Part shown: one piece after another, positions 17,799 through 26,756 of the stretch
Layout: each line of letters opens with the position of its first letter
Numbering within the stretch: the stretch's first letter is position 1
From: UBA10365 sp041441915
Lineage (GTDB): Bacteria; Pseudomonadota; Alphaproteobacteria; Rhodobacterales; Rhodobacteraceae
DNA length: 64,000 nt
Direction of reading: 5' to 3'
NCBI GenBank assembly: GCA_041441915.1
Contig: JASDRS010000026.1
Span: 71,514-135,513 of the forward strand
Made by a program: the position numbers and the translations under genes
Notes under the pieces: model-generated
The model's database searches: none
What the model was told of the DNA's origin: nothing
What the model saw: the letters and a program-made list of their open reading frames with translations, nothing else

Positions 17799-18707
17799 TT
17801 AACAAAAATAAGTTTCTAATTTCATTTTTACTGGGCCTAGAAACTTATCATCCCAAATTAAAATTCTCTTTTTTGGGTCTCTTAAAGTTTCTAACGGCTC
17901 CATCTTCACCATATTTTCTGGTTCGATTGTTAAACCTGCAAACGTTAAAAGAACGGGCACAGGCTTTCTATAGTAATACTGGCTAAGAAAATTCTGGAAA
18001 TAACGAACGAAAGGTAATCTGTGCATATAGTCTCGTGCAAAGTTACCCGCAAAAGCCTTGGGAAGCAGTCTAATTTTCTCTTGGCTCACAAAGCTGATAA
18101 ACTTGTCGTCGGCCGCCATTTTTCGGCCTGGTACAAAGCCGCTAGTTAAAAAATCACTCTGGAATTTTTCAGCAATATTATAACATTCACTGGGGTGAAA
18201 AACGACACATGATGAATTTCCGCGCGCACTAATACGCCCCTTGGTGAGCATTAATAATAGGTTAGAAAGTTTTGAAAACCTTAGAAAAGTACTTGGCATG
18301 ATTTGGATTAACGATTTTTCTTCTACAAATGAGAACGCCTTGTACAAATCTCCGAATATAACACTGTCTAGGTCGAGGTATATTGTCGGAATAGCCTTTT
18401 GTAATACCCCGCGTTGGAAAATAGCTAATTTAGCATGACAGCCCTGTGTCTTGAATATTGTTTGATTGAAGAAAGGCGGAAATTTAACCATGTTTATTTC
18501 GTAAAGAAAGTCTGATCGCTCCTGGTCTGTTATTAGAACAATATTGGGTTTAATTTTTGATGTTAGCAATATATTTCTGACTAGCATGTTTACTGATTTT
18601 GAGCTGAATTTTTTACCCCATAATACTAATACCACTTGCCAAGGCGCAGCACTTTCAGCATTTGAATTAAAGCTTTTCAGCTCAGTTAATTTATCTAATT
18701 TAAGCAA
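17799..18707 (-). CDS. Putative glycosyltransferase, A+T-rich
   Basis: A 302-residue protein with no signal peptide. The central YLDLDSVIFGDL near residues 110-121 has the DxD arrangement and surroundings seen in nucleotide-sugar glycosyltransferases. The N-terminal VLVLWGKKF strand and the preceding HAKLAIFQRG also fit a GT-A fold. Family assignment is tentative and the acceptor is unknown. The gene is markedly A+T-rich and rich in Lys, Phe and Ile codons compared with neighbours. It lies next to the 3' end of tRNA-Ala, both signs of acquisition by transfer. No operon partners are present. Confidence 0.6.
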   Translation of the reverse strand: MLKLDKLTELKSFNSNAESAAPWQVVLVLWGKKFSSKSVNMLVRNILLTSKIKPNIVLITDQERSDFLYEINMVKFPPFFNQTIFKTQGCHAKLAIFQRGVLQKAIPTIYLDLDSVIFGDLYKAFSFVEEKSLIQIMPSTFLRFSKLSNLLLMLTKGRISARGNSSCVVFHPSECYNIAEKFQSDFLTSGFVPGRKMAADDKFISFVSQEKIRLLPKAFAGNFARDYMHRLPFVRYFQNFLSQYYYRKPVPVLLTFAGLTIEPENMVKMEPLETLRDPKKRILIWDDKFLGPVKMKLETYFC

Positions 18708-19004
18708 AGAATTTATCCACAGAAACCAGTAAATACGCTACAATATGTAATTTAAGTTGTATAGCCTAAAGAGTGTAGGGGCTATATCCCTTTTGTTAAT
18801 TGATCTCAAAATACTGCATGTTTTGCCTTGTTGGAAGCTGAAAAACTTGTGATTGAAATTATAGTGATTTTGTCGACAAAACTGTTAATCGCTATCTGCC
18901 GAGATTTTCTGACAAAGTCACCAGATCGTGATTGTGTAGGCAAAAACTGTGTTTAGGGTCATGACTAAACAGAAGCAGTCATAAAATTGTGTTTGTTTTG
19001 GGTC

Positions 19005-19080
<76 letters not shown>

Positions 19081-19175
19081 ATCATGTTCAGCCCGAAAGC
19101 TATTGTAGCGACGTGTAGAAAAATGCGCACCGGGGTGCAAGTGAAAACATACATCCCCGCTCAGAATTTAAAGGA

Positions 19176-19508
19176 TTAAACATCCTCTTCGGGGCTAGCA
19201 ACATCAGCGAGATCGTCAAGAGACACAGTGTCGTCCGTGTCATCTTCCAAAAGATCATCTTCCAAATTGGTCTCATCAGGGGTATCAACAACCGATAGGT
19301 CATCATTGCCGTCCGATGGATTGACCGTAGCTTTTGCTTTTTCTGGAGCTACGCGCGCAGCCACATTGGTGGCCAATTTACGGCGAGCGGTTTCGATATC
19401 AACAATTTCGCCCGTATACGGGCTAACGATTGGCGTTTTTTTCAGGTCATAAAAGCGTTTGCCAGTTGTCGGGCATATACGCTTTGTTCCCCATTCTTCC
19501 TTGGGCAT
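19176..19508 (-). CDS. TIGR02300 (FYDLN acid-tail) family protein
   Basis: A 110-residue protein conserved in alphaproteobacteria, function unknown. The N-terminal 35 residues contain the diagnostic WGTKRICPTTGKRFYDLKK and SPYTGEIV, which resemble a small zinc-ribbon-like hook (only one Cys here). From about residue 60 the protein is strongly acidic (runs of Asp and Glu). The start at 19508 follows AAGGGG at good spacing; in-frame codons back to 19610 are not supported. It lies between tRNA-Ala and a divergent metalloprotease gene. Confidence 0.85.
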   Translation of the reverse strand: MPKEEWGTKRICPTTGKRFYDLKKTPIVSPYTGEIVDIETARRKLATNVAARVAPEKAKATVNPSDGNDDLSVVDTPDETNLEDDLLEDDTDDTVSLDDLADVASPEEDV

Positions 19509-19675
19509 TTTGGTCCCCTTGCAAGGTAGGCTTAACATTAAGGTGGTCGATTGCCACACAAGGCGACGACTGTCAAAGGCTTTTTCCAAAATATGTCCAA
19601 GTGATAGCAAGGCAGGGCGCTAAGACTTGGCTTAAAGGGTAAATATGTTATGATACAGTAGAATTTAGAGGTATC

Positions 19676-20407
19676 ATGCCCATCCTGTACGGAACACCTA
19701 ATATTGATGTGAAGCTGCGCGTTTCGGCCCGCGCAAGGCGCTTTTCGTTGCGCGTCTCTCAGCTTGACGGGCGCGTCACGCTCTCCATGCCACAAGGGCC
19801 TTCGCAAGTGCAAGTTGACCAGTTTTTGCACGATCATGAAGGCTGGATCCGTGCTGCATTGGCCAAAATGGTGCACCTCAGCTCCGTTGCCCCACAAGTG
19901 CTGGCCTTTGGGAGAGGGTTACCTGTTGAGGGGCGCCTGCTGATGGTGAGCAAAGGCGCTGCTCGCGGCGTTTCAATTGTTGGACAAAAGCTTTTGGTTT
20001 CGGGGGATGAAGCGCAACTACCTCGCCGTTTAGCGGCCTTTTTGCGTGCGCGGGCAAGAGATCGTTTGGCGGCAGCTTGTGATTACTATGCCGCCCGACT
20101 TGGCAAGCCCTATATCAGCCTAAGCTTGCGTGATACGCGCTCGCGCTGGGGTTCTTGCACCTCGCGCGGTGGGCTTATGTTTTCGTGGCGTCTGATCATG
20201 GCGCCCATAGCGGTGTTAGATTATGTTGTGGCGCATGAAGTGGCACATTTGGCCCATATGAACCATTCACCACGTTTTTGGGCTGAAGTGCGTAAACTTT
20301 GTCCCGATTATCAGGTGCAGCGCGATTGGCTCAAAGTACACGGACAAAGCTTGCATCGCTATGGATTCACAGCGCAAGATGAAACCAATACGCTTGAGCG
20401 CAGTTAG
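19676..20407 (+). CDS. YgjP-like zinc metallopeptidase (DUF45/M48-like)
   Basis: 243 residues. The C-terminal half carries the YgjP/WLM-type protease signature: SLRDTRSRWGSCTSRGGLMFSWRL is followed by VVAHEVAHLAHMNHSPRFW, with the HExxH zinc site at about residue 190 and the third ligand in NHSPRFW. The N-terminal part (RRFSLRVSQLDGRVTLSMP) is typical. The physiological substrate is unknown for this family. The GntR gene follows 12 bases later on the same strand, so they may share a transcript with deoD. Confidence 0.88.
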   Translation: MPILYGTPNIDVKLRVSARARRFSLRVSQLDGRVTLSMPQGPSQVQVDQFLHDHEGWIRAALAKMVHLSSVAPQVLAFGRGLPVEGRLLMVSKGAARGVSIVGQKLLVSGDEAQLPRRLAAFLRARARDRLAAACDYYAARLGKPYISLSLRDTRSRWGSCTSRGGLMFSWRLIMAPIAVLDYVVAHEVAHLAHMNHSPRFWAEVRKLCPDYQVQRDWLKVHGQSLHRYGFTAQDETNTLERS

Positions 20408-20419
20408 ATAGGGGGCTTT

Positions 20420-21070
20420 GTGCTTGCACAACCCAGACCAACAGACAGCTCTGCCTTAGAGCATGAGAGGCTTTATCGTAATCTGCGCGGGCAAATTATG
20501 CATGGTGAAGTGGGCCCTGGTCAGGCTTTAACCCTGCGCGGCTTAGCTGAAGCCTTTGGTGTTTCAATGACGCCTGCGCGCGAGGCCGTACGCCGCCTTA
20601 CCGCCGAAGGAGCCTTGGCCATTTCCCTCTCGGGTAGGGTGACCACCACAGAACTGAGCTCAGAACGCATAGAAGAGCTGGCCTCAATCCGGGCCTTGCT
20701 CGAGCCAGAACTTGCTGGCCGCGCCCTGCCGCGTGTCCATTTTGCGCTAATCGACCGTTTAGCGTCGATCAACTCCGCCAATGCTGAAGCGGTGGCCAAG
20801 CAAGATGCGGTGGCCTATATTCGCACAAACCTTGAATTTCACCGAACGCTGTACCTACGCGCTCAGGCACCCGCGATGTTGGCTATGACCGAAACCATAT
20901 GGCTGCAACTTGGTCCCACTATGCGGATGCTTTACGCCAAGCTGCGCCGCAATGAACCGCCGTGGAGCCACCGCCTAATTTTGGCGGCCCTGCGTGCTGG
21001 TGATGAATCGGGCCTGCGCTTGGCCGTGCGCACCGATGTAACCCAAGGCCTACGCCATTTGGCAAGTTAA
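20420..21070 (+). CDS. GntR-family transcriptional regulator (FCD type)
   Basis: 216 residues with a GTG start. The N-terminal winged helix-turn-helix (LRGQIMHGEVGPGQALTLRGLAEAF, SMTPAREAVRRLTAEGAL, residues about 20-65) is classic GntR, followed by an alpha-helical FCD-type effector domain (ELASIRALLEPELAGRA, NLEFHRTLYLRA). It lies 12 bases before deoD and likely senses a metabolite linked to nucleoside use; this is inferred from position. The operator is not identified. Confidence 0.88.
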   Translation: MLAQPRPTDSSALEHERLYRNLRGQIMHGEVGPGQALTLRGLAEAFGVSMTPAREAVRRLTAEGALAISLSGRVTTTELSSERIEELASIRALLEPELAGRALPRVHFALIDRLASINSANAEAVAKQDAVAYIRTNLEFHRTLYLRAQAPAMLAMTETIWLQLGPTMRMLYAKLRRNEPPWSHRLILAALRAGDESGLRLAVRTDVTQGLRHLAS

Positions 21071-21082
21071 AAAAGGACAGAC

Positions 21083-21787
21083 ATGACTATTCATATAGGG
21101 GCCAAAGTTGGTGATATTGCGCCCACCGTTTTAATGCCGGGCGATCCTTATCGCGCGCGTTGGGCCGCACAAACCTTTTTGCAAGATGTGCGCTTGGTGA
21201 ATGAAACCCGCGGCATGCTTGGCTATACGGGCCAGTGGAACGGTCACCTCGTGACAATCCAAGGCTCGGGTATGGGCATGGCCTCTTTATCAATTTATGC
21301 CAATGAACTGATCCGCGATTTTAACGCAAAGACCCTGATCCGAATTGGCTCGGCCGGCGCGATGCAGTCCAATATTAAATTGCGTGATGTGGTTTTGGCA
21401 ATGTCAGCTTGCAGCATTTCAACTCCTTCGCGTGGGATCTTGCGTGACATTAATCTAGCGCCTGCGGCTGATTTTTCTCTTTTACAGGCCGCACATAAGG
21501 CTGCTTTTACATATGATCTTGGGCTTCATGTGGGGCAGATCTATTCCTCCGACGTGTTTTATGACGAACGCCCCGACCTGACCGAGCAAATGATCCGCCA
21601 TGGAGTTTTGTGCGTTGAGATGGAAACCGCAGAGCTTTACACATTGGCAGCGCGTTATGGGCGCCGAGCCTTGGCGGTCTTGACTATTTCTGACCATTTG
21701 ATAACGCATGAAGCGCTGCCTTCAGAACTACGCGAACAAAGTTTTGGCGATATGGTTGAAATTGCTCTAAAGGCGGCCTTTTCATGA
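21083..21787 (+). CDS. deoD: Purine-nucleoside phosphorylase DeoD
   Basis: Phosphorolysis of purine (deoxy)nucleosides to base and (deoxy)ribose-1-phosphate. 234 residues, matching the hexameric bacterial class. MPGDPYRARWAAQTFL (phosphate site), GSGMGMASLSIYANEL, IRIGSAGAMQ and CVEMETAELYTLA followed by TISDHL (catalytic Asp) are seen. A clear AAAGGAC ribosome site precedes the start. Its stop overlaps the start of a broken aldo/keto reductase by 4 bases (ATGA). Together with the GntR gene it forms a salvage unit; product sugar would feed DeoC. Confidence 0.94.
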   Translation: MTIHIGAKVGDIAPTVLMPGDPYRARWAAQTFLQDVRLVNETRGMLGYTGQWNGHLVTIQGSGMGMASLSIYANELIRDFNAKTLIRIGSAGAMQSNIKLRDVVLAMSACSISTPSRGILRDINLAPAADFSLLQAAHKAAFTYDLGLHVGQIYSSDVFYDERPDLTEQMIRHGVLCVEMETAELYTLAARYGRRALAVLTISDHLITHEALPSELREQSFGDMVEIALKAAFS

Positions 21788-22779
21788 GGCAAAGGCAGAT
21801 TGGCAAAAGTGGCCCCATGGTAGGGGCCATTGGTTTGGGCTGCATATCCTTTTCCGGCGTCTTTGGCGCAACATAACCTGAGCAAAGTTTGCGCTGCTTG
21901 GCCGCTGCGCTAGATCACGGTGTCGATTTTTGGGACACGGCCAATATCTATGGCATGGGCACATCTGAAAGCTTGATAGGGCAATTTTTGGCTCAAGCTA
22001 GCCGCGCGCGACGTGCGCAGGTCAAATTGGCGACAAAGGCCAGTATTGCCACTGGGCCGCTCCGACAGTTTGATAATTCAGAAAATCATTTTTGGGCTGA
22101 GCTTTTGGCCTCTTTCAAACGACTTGGGGTCGATTATGTTGATCTTTCCTATTTACATCGCCGCGAGGTAAATCGCCCCATTGAAGAGGTGGTTTTAACT
22201 CTGTCTGATATGATAGGCGAGGGGCTGATCGGTGGCTATGGGCTTTCGTAAGTCTCACCCGGCACCTTGCGCCGCGCTAATAAGGTACATCCTTGCGCTG
22301 CAGTTCAAAATGAATATTCGCTTTGGACCCGCCAACCCGAATTGGGACTTATTCAGACTTGCCAAGAATTGGGCGTTGCCTTTGTGCCCTTCTCGCCCGT
22401 GGCGCGCGGCGTGTTTGGACAATCAGACATCAATTCTGCCACCGAACAAAAAGACGATTTTCGGCACAACATACCGCGATTTACGGAACCTAATTGGTGG
22501 CTTAACCAAGCCGCTATTGCTGGTTTTCGAACTTATTGCGCGGACATGGGTTGGGCCGTTTCCGCCGCGGCCTTGGCTTGGCTGTTAGATCAGGGAAATC
22601 ATCTTATTCCTATTCCTGGCACGCGCAGTTCAGCCCATCTGGTTGAATGGATGCAAGCCTTTGATATTTCCATGACACCTGACGTGAGAGCCGATTTTGC
22701 GAGGCTTTTGCTCGTTGGATTTGCCTTTGGTGATCGCTATAACCTGGAAATGGCCAGTGCCGTGGAACGCTATTGTTAA
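21784..22779 (+). pseudogene. Aldo/keto reductase interrupted by two in-frame TAA codons
   Basis: A single reading frame of 332 codons reads as a complete aldo/keto reductase: MVGAIGLGCISFSG, then DFWDTANIYGMGTSES (catalytic Asp/Tyr region), VQVE-like CAAVQNEYSLWTR, FVPFSPVARGVFG and IPIPGTRSSAHL. It is broken by TAA at 21874-21876 (codon 31) and TAA at 22249-22251 (codon 156). There is no frameshift. At the second site the family usually has SEVSP, so a GAA-to-TAA change is the simplest explanation, and the same may hold for the first. The start overlaps deoD as ATGA, so it was the last gene of that operon. Pseudogene unless the stops are read through or are sequence errors. Confidence 0.85.
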
Positions 22780-22822
22780 AAAAGGGTCCAAAGGCTACTT
22801 TAAGCCACTATTTTTCGCAAGG

Positions 22823-23599
22823 TCAGACTACCCGGTCAACCATCATATGCTTGATTTCTGCAATTGCCTTGGCAGGATTTAGTCCTTTAGGGCAGGTCTT
22901 TGCGCAATTCATGATCGTGTGGCACCGGTAAAGTTTAAACGGATCTTCCAATTCGTCTAAACGTTCTCCGGTGGCTTCATCGCGGCTGTCTACAATCCAA
23001 CGATACGCATGCAGCAAAGCGGCTGGGCCTAGATATTTGTCAGAATTCCACCAGTAGGATGGGCAAGAGGTCGAACAACAGGCGCACATCACGCATTCAT
23101 AAAGTCCATCAAGTTTTTCACGGTCATCAATCGATTGACGCCATTCTTTTTCTGGGCGGTTGGTCTTGGTTTCAAGCCATGGCATTATTGAGGCGTGCTG
23201 GGCATAAAAATGTGTCAAATCAGGGATCAGGTCTTTGATAACAAGTAGATGGGGTAAGGGATAAATTTTCACATCGCCCTTAACCTCGTCTAGCCCATAG
23301 ATGCAGGCCAAAGTATTGATTCCGTCTATGTTCATCGCACAAGAGCCGCAGATACCCTCGCGGCAAGAGCGCCGGAAAGTCAATGTCGGGTCAATGTCAG
23401 TTTTAATTTTGATCAAAGCGTCCAACACCATGGGGCCACATTTTTCCAAGTCGATGAAATAGGTGTCAACCCGTGGATTTTCGTCATCATCGGGGCTCCA
23501 GCGATAGACTTGGAGCTTACGAAGGTTTTTGCCTTCTGGCTTGGGCCATGTTTTACCGGTGCGGATTTTCGAATTTTTAGGTAAGGTGAATTGTACCAT
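22823..23599 (-). CDS. sdhB: Succinate dehydrogenase iron-sulfur subunit
   Basis: 258 residues. Carries electrons from the flavoprotein to quinone through three FeS clusters. The cysteines are visible as CREGICGSCAMNIDG plus TLAC (2Fe-2S), CVMCACCSTSCPSYWW (4Fe-4S) and CHTIMNCAKTCPKGLNP (3Fe-4S and 4Fe-4S). The start at 23599 (MVQFTLPKNSKI) follows GGAGGGG; the frame upstream overlaps the small lipoprotein gene. Last gene of the sdh operon. Confidence 0.97.
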   Translation of the reverse strand: MVQFTLPKNSKIRTGKTWPKPEGKNLRKLQVYRWSPDDDENPRVDTYFIDLEKCGPMVLDALIKIKTDIDPTLTFRRSCREGICGSCAMNIDGINTLACIYGLDEVKGDVKIYPLPHLLVIKDLIPDLTHFYAQHASIMPWLETKTNRPEKEWRQSIDDREKLDGLYECVMCACCSTSCPSYWWNSDKYLGPAALLHAYRWIVDSRDEATGERLDELEDPFKLYRCHTIMNCAKTCPKGLNPAKAIAEIKHMMVDRVV

Positions 23600-23927
23600 G
23601 GAATTGGCCCCTCCAATCTGATCGGGAATATTGGCCTTGCGATGGCAGGAGGCCAGCTTTTTTGATGACGCAGTTTTTGTAAAGCTGCTCAGGATCACGT
23701 TTTTGCAGCGGGTCTGGCGTGATCGACAGATCCAGACCCGCGAAGCTGCCTTTGCTGCCTACGCCAAAACCCACCGATCCCCTAGGGCTAACGAAGTTAT
23801 AGGAGCGGTCAAAGCAGTTATTTTCTGCCGCGATTAAGCGCTGCGCATCTGTTTGTGACGCGCAAGCACTTAGGCCCAAGGGTAGTGTCAAAACCATAAA
23901 AATTTTGACAGGAGCGAACATCATCAA
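23577..23927 (-). CDS. Small lipoprotein between sdhA and sdhB
   Basis: A 116-residue protein with a lipoprotein signal: MMMFAPVKIFMVLTLPLG then the lipobox LSAC (Cys at about residue 22). The mature part is Gly-rich (GSVGFGVGSKGSFAGLDLS) with two further Cys. Function is not recognised. Its ATG overlaps the sdhA stop (ATGA) and its end overlaps the sdhB start by 23 bases, so it is translated within the sdh operon and probably sits in the periplasm or outer membrane. I recall an unnamed gene at this place in other roseobacters; that is memory, not a search. Confidence 0.75.
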   Translation of the reverse strand: MMMFAPVKIFMVLTLPLGLSACASQTDAQRLIAAENNCFDRSYNFVSPRGSVGFGVGSKGSFAGLDLSITPDPLQKRDPEQLYKNCVIKKAGLLPSQGQYSRSDWRGQFHGTIHLT

Positions 23928-25726
23928 TAGACCCGCGCTTTAGGTGCTATACGTTTAAGATCAATGCCACCATCTTCATGTTTCGTCAAAGGATCTAGAT
24001 GCACTGGCCGCGTGTCCATACGTACTTTGGCACCATCAACATAGGCCAGGGAATGCACGCGCCATTTTTTGTCGTCACGATCAGGATAATCTTCGTGGGC
24101 ATGCGCCCCGCGGCTTTCTTTGCGGGCTTCGGCCGCCACGATGGTAGACAAAGCATTTGGCATAAGATTGCAAAGCTCTAAAGTTTCCATAAGGTCAGAG
24201 TTCCAGATCAACGACTGGTCTGTGACTCGCAGATCATTAATTTTAGCGGCAATGGTGGTCATTTTGTTCACGCCGTCCGCCAAGGTCTTGTTAGTTCGAA
24301 ACACGGCTGCATCGGCTTGCATGGCTTTTTGCATCGCAAGGCGTAATTCGGCGGTTGGCACGCCACCCTTTGCATGGCGCAAGCCGTCAAAACGCGATAA
24401 GGCGCGATCAACTCCGGCCTTGTTCACAGGGGTTACCCGTTCTTTTGGGTTTACAATTTCACCTGCGCGGATGGCGGCCGCGCGGCCAAAGACCACAAGA
24501 TCAATCAAAGAATTCGACCCCAAGCGATTTGCTCCATGCACAGACGCACACCCTGCTTCTCCAACAGCCATTAGGCCTGGGAAGGTGGCATCAGGGTTGG
24601 CGGCGGTAGGGCTGAGAACTTCCCCCCAATAATTAGTTGGGATGCCACCCATATTATAGTGAACGGTTGGCAAAACGGGTATTGGCTCTTTATTTAGATC
24701 AACGCCCGCAAATATGCGTGCCGATTCTGAAATTCCAGGTAGACGTAAAGCTAAAGTCTCGGGAGGTAGATGGTTTAAATGCAGGTGAATATGGTCCCCA
24801 TCGGGTCCCACGCCTCGACCTTCGCGGATTTCGATAGTCATGCAGCGTGAAACGACGTCACGGCTTGCTAGATCCTTATAGGTAGGGGCGTAGCGCTCCA
24901 TAAAGCGCTCACCGTTGGAATTGGTTAAATATCCTCCTTCGCCACGCGCGCCTTCAGTGATTAAGCAGCCCGAGCCATAAATCCCTGTTGGGTGAAATTG
25001 AACGAATTCCATATCTTGTAAGGCAAGGCCTGCGCGCGCAACCATGCCGCCGCCGTCGCCGGTACAGGTGTGGGCCGAGGTGGCGCTGAAATAGGCGCGC
25101 CCGTAGCCGCCGGTGGCCAGAACAACCAACTTGGCATTGAACACATGGATCGTGCCATCGTCCAATTTCCATGCCACAATACCGGTGCAGCGCCCATCGG
25201 TCATGATCAAATCAAGCGCAAAATATTCAATAAAAAATTCGGCGTTGTTTTTCAGAGATTGGCCATAAAGTGTATGCAAAATAGCGTGACCCGTGCGGTC
25301 TGCGGCTGCGCATGTTCGTTGCACGGGGGGGCCTTCGCCATATTCGGTTGTATGACCGCCAAAGGGGCGCTGATAAATTTTGCCATCTTCGGTGCGCGAG
25401 AAGGGCACGCCGTAATGTTCAAGCTCATAGACCGCTTTTGGAGCTTCGCGGGCAAGATATTCCATCGCATCTGTATCACCCAGCCAATCCGACCCCTTGA
25501 CTGTGTCATACATATGCCACTGCCAATTATCGGGCCCCATATTGGACAGGCTGGCCGCAATGCCGCCTTGGGCGGCTACTGTATGGCTGCGAGTTGGAAA
25601 CACTTTGGTCACGCAGGCAGTTCGTAGCCCCTGTTCTGCCATACCCAAAGTTGCACGCAAGCCCGCTCCGCCTGCGCCAACGACGACGACGTCATATTCA
25701 TGGGTTTCATACGGGTAGGAAGTCAT
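23924..25726 (-). CDS. sdhA: Succinate dehydrogenase flavoprotein subunit
   Basis: 600 residues; oxidises succinate to fumarate with covalently bound FAD. YDVVVVGAGGAGLRATLG (FAD dinucleotide fold), SHTVAAQGGIAASL (the His linking FAD), FHPTGIYGSGCLITEGARGEGG (substrate site) and the C-terminal RKESRGAHAHEDYPDRDD are diagnostic. The start at 25726 has GGGGCGC upstream; the additional in-frame ATG at 25762 overlaps sdhD and is unlikely. Confidence 0.97.
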   Translation of the reverse strand: MTSYPYETHEYDVVVVGAGGAGLRATLGMAEQGLRTACVTKVFPTRSHTVAAQGGIAASLSNMGPDNWQWHMYDTVKGSDWLGDTDAMEYLAREAPKAVYELEHYGVPFSRTEDGKIYQRPFGGHTTEYGEGPPVQRTCAAADRTGHAILHTLYGQSLKNNAEFFIEYFALDLIMTDGRCTGIVAWKLDDGTIHVFNAKLVVLATGGYGRAYFSATSAHTCTGDGGGMVARAGLALQDMEFVQFHPTGIYGSGCLITEGARGEGGYLTNSNGERFMERYAPTYKDLASRDVVSRCMTIEIREGRGVGPDGDHIHLHLNHLPPETLALRLPGISESARIFAGVDLNKEPIPVLPTVHYNMGGIPTNYWGEVLSPTAANPDATFPGLMAVGEAGCASVHGANRLGSNSLIDLVVFGRAAAIRAGEIVNPKERVTPVNKAGVDRALSRFDGLRHAKGGVPTAELRLAMQKAMQADAAVFRTNKTLADGVNKMTTIAAKINDLRVTDQSLIWNSDLMETLELCNLMPNALSTIVAAEARKESRGAHAHEDYPDRDDKKWRVHSLAYVDGAKVRMDTRPVHLDPLTKHEDGGIDLKRIAPKARVY

Positions 25727-25736
25727 CTTGCGCCCC

Positions 25737-26108
25737 TTAAACTGCAAATCGGACAAGCGCATAAAGCCCCATGCCCATTAGCCCATAAGAAAGGGCCGTG
25801 ATCATAATAATAAGCCCTTTACGTAGGCCGCCCTTTGCATAGTCTTCAATCAATGTAGCCGTTCCAGCCGCAAAGTGCCGCAGTCCAACGACCAACACAG
25901 TTGCCGTTAAAAGCGCCGCAAAGGGATTGCCGAAGCGCGCCGCAACGCCAGCTTGGTTCATGCCAATGGCCGATCCAAACAGATAGATGAATATTGGCAG
26001 TAGTATCGCTAAAATGATGGCAGTGACCTGCATGAACCAATGTTTGGCTGTGCCTGCGTGGGCTGAACCCACGGCGTTGGCGCGTTTGCGATCTGTGATG
26101 TAACGCAT
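25737..26108 (-). CDS. sdhD: Succinate dehydrogenase membrane anchor subunit
   Basis: 123 residues with three hydrophobic helices (HWFMQVTAIILAILLPIFIYL, FAALLTATVLVVGLRH, LIIMITALSYGLMGMGLYAL). The heme-ligand-type histidine lies in GLRHFAAGTATLIEDY, matching SdhD of alphaproteobacteria. Start chosen at 26108 (MRYITDRKRANAVGSAHAG). It follows sdhC by 8 bases and precedes sdhA by 10. Confidence 0.93.
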   Translation of the reverse strand: MRYITDRKRANAVGSAHAGTAKHWFMQVTAIILAILLPIFIYLFGSAIGMNQAGVAARFGNPFAALLTATVLVVGLRHFAAGTATLIEDYAKGGLRKGLIIMITALSYGLMGMGLYALVRFAV

Positions 26109-26116
26109 GACGGCTC

Positions 26117-26500
26117 CTATATGACCAGAAGAGTTGCTGCGGTTAACACTACCGAGCCGATTATACAGACCCAACCGAGCTTTTGCGCTGTTGGAATATC
26201 AAGGCCAATCCCTGCGTCAAAAATCAAATGCCTCAGGCCTGACAAGTAATGATACCAAAGCGCCCAAAGGGATCCGGTAAAGACCAAGGCCCCAAACCAG
26301 GAGCGCACGACCGCATCAGCACATACAAAATAGGCTGGGCTAATTGCTGCGGAAAAGAGCCACCATACCGCCAAAACCACCCCTGCCATCAAAGCTTGAC
26401 CCGTAATGCGGGTCAGGATTGATGTCACGGAGGTCAACTGCACACGGTAGATTTGCAAATGTGGGGAAAGCGGGCGCGCGGTTCTTGGTGCAACAGCCAT
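26117..26500 (-). CDS. sdhC: Succinate dehydrogenase cytochrome b556 subunit
   Basis: 127 residues, three membrane helices. RPLSPHLQIYRVQLTSVTSILTRITG is the family signature (quinone-site Ser and Arg), and WYHYLSGLRHLIFD holds the heme-ligand histidine region. The start at 26500 has AAGGA upstream. First gene of sdhC-sdhD-sdhA-lipoprotein-sdhB. A tandem palindromic repeat lies 61 bases upstream of this start. Confidence 0.95.
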   Translation of the reverse strand: MAVAPRTARPLSPHLQIYRVQLTSVTSILTRITGQALMAGVVLAVWWLFSAAISPAYFVCADAVVRSWFGALVFTGSLWALWYHYLSGLRHLIFDAGIGLDIPTAQKLGWVCIIGSVVLTAATLLVI

Positions 26501-26560
26501 GTTTAGTTCCTTGCTCTGCCCAAAGCTGGGCTTGACCCTTTGACTTGGTTTCAACTTCAT

Positions 26561-26624
26561 TTTTCTTTTTCATAGCGACATTTGTCGCAAAGTTTTCTTT
26601 TTCATAGCGACATTTGTCGCAAAG
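26561..26624 (-). promoter_or_regulatory. Tandem 32-bp repeat with palindromes upstream of sdhC
   Basis: Two exact, adjacent 32-base copies (26561-26592 and 26593-26624). Each contains the perfect palindrome GCGACATTTGTCGC (26575-26588 and 26607-26620), preceded by a T-rich tract. The palindrome centres are 32 bases, about three DNA turns, apart. Position just upstream of sdhC suggests paired operator sites for a dimeric regulator; the regulator is not known to me. Confidence 0.65.
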
Positions 26625-26756
26625 TCACTCTGTCATCAGGTCGCAGGGCCACTATTTTTCAAAATTAATTTAATATTTTTATTTTGCGATCACTTTTCAA
26701 AATGCGATCGAAATAACTTTTAGGCCTAATCCTATTTTGCAGTAACCCCCTAGAAG

